Source of the DNA: Arachis hypogaea
Lineage: Eukaryota > Streptophyta > Magnoliopsida > Fabales > Fabaceae
Reading direction: 5' to 3'
Assembly (NCBI RefSeq): GCF_003086295.3
Contig: NC_092047.1
Span: 64,026,054-64,090,053, forward strand
DNA: 64,000 bases
The first letter of the stretch is position 1, and the number at the start of each line of letters is the position of its first letter. The translations under genes and the position numbers were made by a program. The notes beneath the pieces are model-generated. The model searched no databases. It saw nothing but the letters and a program-made list of their open reading frames with translations, and was not told the origin of the DNA. Below, piece after piece: positions 59,401-64,000 of the stretch.

Positions 59401-62400
59401 ATAACTGGTTTAACTTAGGTGAGCTTGATTATTTGTTCTTTATGATTCATATTTAAATAGCTTTTCTGTTTTTTTGGCTTATTTTTTTTTGTCTCTTTCT
59501 TTGAGGTAGTGGTATAGTTTAGTTTCATTTGGGTCTGGGAAAATTTTACAGGCTTTTCTTACCTGAGTGAATAAAGAGCAATTGATTTTGTTTTGTACAA
59601 ATAATACTATTTGATGTTGTTTTGGAAGTGCTGCAGATCACTGGTTTAAGGAGGCCAAAGAGAGGCTTTCATCTTTAAATGCCATCATTTATGGGAACAT
59701 AATTTATGCACACTGGTGAGCATTTTGATTAATTTTATGGGCTGACTCTTATATGCATGGCTGTATAACATTCTCACATGTAGAGTGCTACATCAGCATA
59801 GAGAATTATACATCATAAGTAGATTTCGTCAATCTAACCATTGAATTACTTTATATTATCCTAATAATCATGAATAGAAAATTTTGTAAAATTTGGGCAG
59901 TAATAGGTATGTAATCTAATACTTGACATTCACTTACATTTTTTAAAGTATTGTATTTCAAAATAGTGGTATAATGAAATAGCAATTCACTTCCAAATGT
60001 TATGAATTATACATTTGATCTATATGTTGAAATGTTTTAACTCAATGGTTGGATTGACGAAATTCAAAATTTATAAGAAGTTATTCAATGGTGTAAGTGT
60101 AATGTGACTTGTACCTGTTGTCAATGGATCCCCATATATATAAAGTTTGCACCTCTTAAATACAAAATAAAATTTTAATTTAATTTTAATTTTGGCAAGA
60201 TTGAAACATTTAAGTCAAGTGGTTAACTAAATCAGTATATGGTTAACCATACCAGTTATAAACTGATGAATTAATCTATTGTGCAGTTATTGCTATGTTT
60301 CGGTCTTGGTAATTATTGTTGCATAGATTTCATGTTTGAAAGTTTACTAATATACTTTATGGCTAATGATGGTCATTTTTATTTAATTTCTTCAGTCAAA
60401 GTGGCAATATGGATCGAGCTGAAGACTTCGTGAGGGAAATGGAAGAACAGGGCATTGATGCTCGCATCGACATATATCATACCATGATGGATGGGTATAC
60501 AATGGTTGGCAATGAAAAAAAATGCTTGGTCGTGTTTGACAGACTAAAGGTATAGCTTATTATTGGCCATTGGTATCTTTATGATGATAGGATGTGAGAC
60601 TTGGTACTTCACCTATGCTATGTGCCTTCAACATTGATACTTCTTGAAAAGACAATGTGCCACTCATGAATATCATATCCAAATGATATGATTGGTATAA
60701 TTATCCGAGTAAATACCCATAGTCGTCCCTGAGATTCGCGCAAATACTCAATGTAATCCTCAAAATCCCGATTTCCCCATTTTAGTCCTTCAGATAGAAC
60801 TCCGAGCACTCAAAGTGGTCCCTGGGCATATTTCTGGTGATGAATCATCACCGGAGCGCTGACGTGGCCTCTGTTTACCACGCTGGAGGGGTTCAATGGC
60901 TATCTGAGCTAGCTAATTTCCAATTTGTACCCATGTTGGTCCCTCCCTTTATATCTAACCCTAAATTCCCAAATTTTCGTAAACTTCATCTCTTCTTCTT
61001 GGTCATCGATCTCTTCATCGCATGCTCCAGCTTCTTGTTGATATCATATTCTTGCAAGATGTCAATAATCCCAAAATATAGAACAACATCGCTAGTCTCT
61101 CCATTGCGATAAGGGGTCAAATGGCGGATTCCGACGGTTGTGTATTAATCGAAATCACTCCGCCGGGCCATGCGCTCTGCTCTTGCAGGCATATTGGTAC
61201 CCAACCTAATCAATGGTTTCCTGAAACAAGTGAAACAAAAATTGATACATCAAGTTGCAGGGTGAAAATTCTACAAAAGCAGAAAGAACATACATGAAGA
61301 GGTACTACAGAAATAATTATCTCGAGACAATCACCATTGAGATAGGGAAGCCAAGCTAAAGGTAAAATAATAATAACTCTTTAAGTTCTTTCTAAGAAAA
61401 TCAGGACCACAACCTGTGCCCGCAACCTGCCACACTATCCCACCCACTTGCCTAAGATAATTCAAGCTACTCTCAATTATTACCATGGAAATCATCAATT
61501 CAACAATACCATAGGAAATAATAGGCTTCTAGAATGCCATTAAAAAGTCACAGCTCAAACATAGCATGCATAATTGCATATACAAGCCTATACAACATCT
61601 TAGGCTTTTTAAGAGATAGCAACAACCATGCACCCTTTCTTTGGTCTTTGTGGGAACTAAAAACTGGTTGAGGGAATTCATAGTGCCATCTACTTTGTAT
61701 GGATGCAGGAGTTACGAATTAAAACAAGCCGCAAAATTTCTATCTAACTTTAGAAGCTCTTTAGCAGTATATGTGGTTAAATCCACATTCCAGTGGGCTC
61801 TGCAAGCATAAAGCAGAGTCCTCCATGCTACAACATCTGGCTCACAATTCATCTCCTGAATTAGCTTAACCATGTCATCAAGCTTCCCAGCTCTTCCAAG
61901 TAGATCAAGCATGCAACTATAGTGCTCTGTTTCAAGATCTATCTCATAAAGATTCTTCATAGACCGAAAGTAGTTTCAGCCTTCATTTACCAGCCCTGCA
62001 TGACTACATGCAAATAGAACCCCAAGCATTGTTATATAGTTTGGTTTTGGACCCATAACTTTCATGGAGTCAAACAAATCGAGAGCTTCTAAGCAGATAT
62101 CAAAGTCATCCATGAAACAACAGTTTGTTCGGGCATTTCGTCGAATAGCTTGTGTGCCTCTTCCATGAACAAATTTAACCTCCATAGTCTTTGTTTTTAA
62201 CATCTATATACGAGTCTGGCAGCACCCAAAGAACACCAGGCAACCCTACAAGAGGAACAATCATAAATTAGACCAAGAAGATCCAAAAACGTTTTACCAA
62301 GTAACGACACAAGGCCACAAAGACAACTGCACGAATTGTAAAACATTACCCTTGAATTTCTCAGATGTTGCTTCGTTAACAGTGCACTGGAATCCTGTGT

Positions 62401-63649
62401 AGGTGGTGGTGCTAAAGGCATACATGTTCTTCTTTGCCTCTTCCATGCTGACGAAGTGACAATACACAAAGCAAAAGCATCAGAAGCAAAACACCAGAAG
62501 AACAAAGTTCCTCCCATATCACACACACAATACACCACTACCAATGTACCATAATCCACAAGGCACAAGTAGTGATTATGCACAGGTGAGCATGGTTGAG
62601 CCTGAGCCTGAAGATCTGGGCATTCTTCTAGTCGAAATCAAGCTTGTCCTTATTCTTGGGGCGCTTTCTGAGGTCGGGAGCAGGGCCTTTGGGGGCGCTA
62701 GGGTGGCGAATGGCAGCAAGAAGGCCGTTGGAGGTGGAGGGTTGGGCATCGGGGTGGATGTAGGTTTGGAGAGCGTAAAGGAAGAGAATTGGGAGCCTGA
62801 AGAATGCGATGAAGAACGCGAGGAAGAGGGAGAGCGAAGCGTGCAGGAGCGGGGCTTTGTACAATAACACCAACTGCGAGGGACCAATGTGGGTATAAAT
62901 TAAAAATGAGCCAGCTCAGCTCCAGTCTGGCAAAACGACGCCACGTAAGCGTTCCGGTGATGACTCATCAGCAGAAATATGCTTAGGGACCACTATGAGT
63001 ACTCGGAGCTCTATCTAGAGGACTACAATGGGGAAATCAAAATCTTGAGGATTATATTGAGTATTTGTGCAAATCTCAGGGACGACTATGGGTATTTACT
63101 CATAATTATCCTCAAGGGCATGAAGTTTCCGTAACTTTTTTTTCCCTTTTTTTTCTCTTTCTAGTTGAAACTCTTATTAAATTTATCTTACAACATCTCT
63201 TCCTATAATTCCTTTAGAACTATATTTGGACAATCTCATGAAATTTCCCATCCTCATATTATTTGATGTCCCATTATGATGGAAGATCTGTACACTGTTC
63301 ATAACTTGATCATCCATGGATAATAATAGAACTAGGAAGAACAAATACTGAAGAGAATTTCTGGAATCAACCCCTGGAATTGCAAGCAGTACAACGGATA
63401 TGGCACTTTGAGAGGCAATAACCCCAAAACCCTCCTGTTGTTGAGTATTTGAGAGACTCAACAGTATCCTAAGTCTGGGACATTTCTAATTCTGAGATAT
63501 CCCTATCAATATCGTAATTTTAGCTTTTTTATGCGAATTCGACATGAAATATTGAATGAGACTGTAACTTCCTTTTTTTTTTGATGAAGGAATGTGGTTT
63601 CTCTCCCTCAGTTATCACCTTTGGCTGTCTCATAAATCTTTACACCAAG
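55302..63649 (+). CDS. PPR4: PPR4-like chloroplast RRM-PPR protein, 5' part; one-base deletion in exon 3
   Basis: Exons: 55302-56189, 57922-58049, 58613-58752, 59629-59715, 60396-60549, 63590-63649, GT-AG introns; the gene continues past the window. Start is ATG 55302 or 55317. A Ser/Pro-rich N-terminus fits a plastid transit peptide. A proline run (about residues 107-119) and an acidic stretch follow. The RRM has [12 protein letters not shown] (RNP2) and [10 protein letters not shown] (RNP1). PPR motifs begin in exon 2 ([19 protein letters not shown]). RRM plus PPR is diagnostic of PPR4, required for rps12 trans-splicing in chloroplasts (established for maize and Arabidopsis). In exon 3 the run after GT at about 58722-58727 is one G short, shifting the frame into TAG at 58738-58740. 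Either a pseudogene or a homopolymer error; all other junctions keep phase. Confidence 0.85.
56190..57921 (+). other. intron 1 of PPR4-like gene
   Basis: 1.7 kb without recognisable gene. It contains a poly-T run (about 56429-56459). Some stretches (about 56540-56660, 57030-57260) resemble decayed plant LINE or transcript-derived sequence, but nothing firm. Confidence 0.6.
61712..62203 (-). pseudogene. captured PPR gene fragment inside Pack-MULE
   Basis: Minus-strand frame: [33 protein letters not shown], then TGA 61976-61978 at a usually conserved Trp, then [55 protein letters not shown] and KLDRNF. These are the last PLS repeats and E-type region of a PLS-class PPR editing factor, a different PPR subfamily from the host gene. 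Both the start and the C-terminal domain are missing. The donor may be a REME1-like gene, but this is only an impression. Confidence 0.8.
62580..62873 (-). pseudogene. captured membrane-protein gene fragment inside Pack-MULE
   Basis: Minus-strand frame: [38 protein letters not shown], then a basic [18 protein letters not shown] at 62628-62630, then [10 protein letters not shown]. One or two hydrophobic helices are followed by a charged region. It resembles a plant membrane protein of unknown function. No ATG precedes the frame, consistent with partial capture. The plus-strand acidic open frame over it is a shadow. Confidence 0.6.
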
Positions 63650-64000
63650 GTAAGACATATTTCATGGATTACAACATAATCTTCTGTTATAAATCTTGCT
63701 TACAAATACTACTGCTTGGTTTTCTTGCAAAGGTAGCTTTCTTGCAAACAGTTTATTGGAACTTCTTATCATGTGGGTAGTACCAATAAAAGACGGAATG
63801 TTAATTGAAGGTGTTAAATGTAACTTGTGTTGACTAGGTTTGTTGGGCTTGGTAGTAGAAAAGAGGCAAAAATTGTGGTACTGTGCAGTTTGCACCACTA
63901 TTTGGAGTATTCTGTTAGAGCGTGATGCACACACCTAGAGTGATAGATATTCTGACAAGCATATTTTATGGGGTAGAATTAGATGCTTAGTATGTATTTG
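63650..64000 (+). other. start of intron 6 of PPR4-like gene
   Basis: Begins with the donor GTAAGAC and runs to the window edge. No other feature is recognised. The rest of the PPR repeats should lie to the right. Confidence 0.6.

Larger units (their letters stand above)
60707..63101. mobile_element. Pack-MULE (Mutator-like, non-autonomous), 2395 bp
   Basis: Terminal inverted repeats of about 165 bp (60707-60871 and 62938-63101), both starting GAGTAAATACCCATAGTCG and matching at roughly 85-90% by eye. A perfect 10 bp duplication ATAATTATCC flanks it (60697-60706 and 63102-63111). Long inverted repeats with a 9-11 bp duplication are diagnostic of Mutator-like elements. There is no transposase inside. 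The interior holds fragments of at least two cellular genes on the minus strand. Confidence 0.92.
60550..63589 (+). other. intron 5 of PPR4-like gene hosting a Pack-MULE
   Basis: 3.04 kb intron, of which 2395 bp (60707-63101) is a transposon. Removing the element and one 10 bp duplication leaves about 0.63 kb, in line with the other introns. Confidence 0.8.

Noticed and set aside
60707..63101. Classifying the intron element as CACTA, hAT or PIF
   Set aside because: 165 bp inverted repeats and a 10 bp duplication fit only Mutator-like elements.

Overview
The window is plant nuclear DNA, almost certainly from a legume. The retrotransposon families, the FAR1-type pseudogene and the gene content all fit Arachis (peanut and wild relatives). 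The genus is an inference from family resemblance, because no database could be searched. Most of the sequence is nested transposable elements. Only one host gene is visible: the 5' part of a chloroplast RRM-PPR gene resembling PPR4 (At5g04810 type), at the right edge.

Layout. 1-14725: two Athila-like gag-protease elements on the minus strand (E1 and E2) that share one LTR at 7156-8859. E1 also has an env-position ORF. 14726-46061: a Tekay/Del-like Ty3-gypsy element C (minus), opened by two later insertions. Element D (19002-39650, minus, non-autonomous) sits in its integrase, and a partial D-related element F (42256-45050) sits in its gag. D in turn carries a 12.8 kb CACTA (En/Spm) transposon at 26334-39128 in its 5' LTR. 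46062-51909: an older relative of C, element B, into which C appears to have inserted. 51945-53600: a decayed FAR1/FHY3-like gene. 55302-end: the PPR4-like gene, whose fifth intron contains a 2.4 kb Pack-MULE carrying pieces of another PPR gene and of a membrane protein gene.

Insertion order read from the junctions: B, then C into B, then D and F into C, then the CACTA into D. LTR divergence judged by eye agrees (about 1-2% for D, clearly more for C). The CACTA has an open TnpA-like gene (518 codons across seven exons), while its TNP2-type transposase has three nonsense codons. It also carries an antisense fragment of a C2H2 zinc-finger/EAR repressor gene in the last TnpA intron.

The least explained signal is a shared architecture in otherwise different LTR families. 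Arrays of short G+C-rich palindromes lie just downstream of the LTR TATA-like box. In both E1 and D a second array of the same kind lies between the first ORF and the env-position ORF. In the E elements the palindromes repeat every 31-32 bp.
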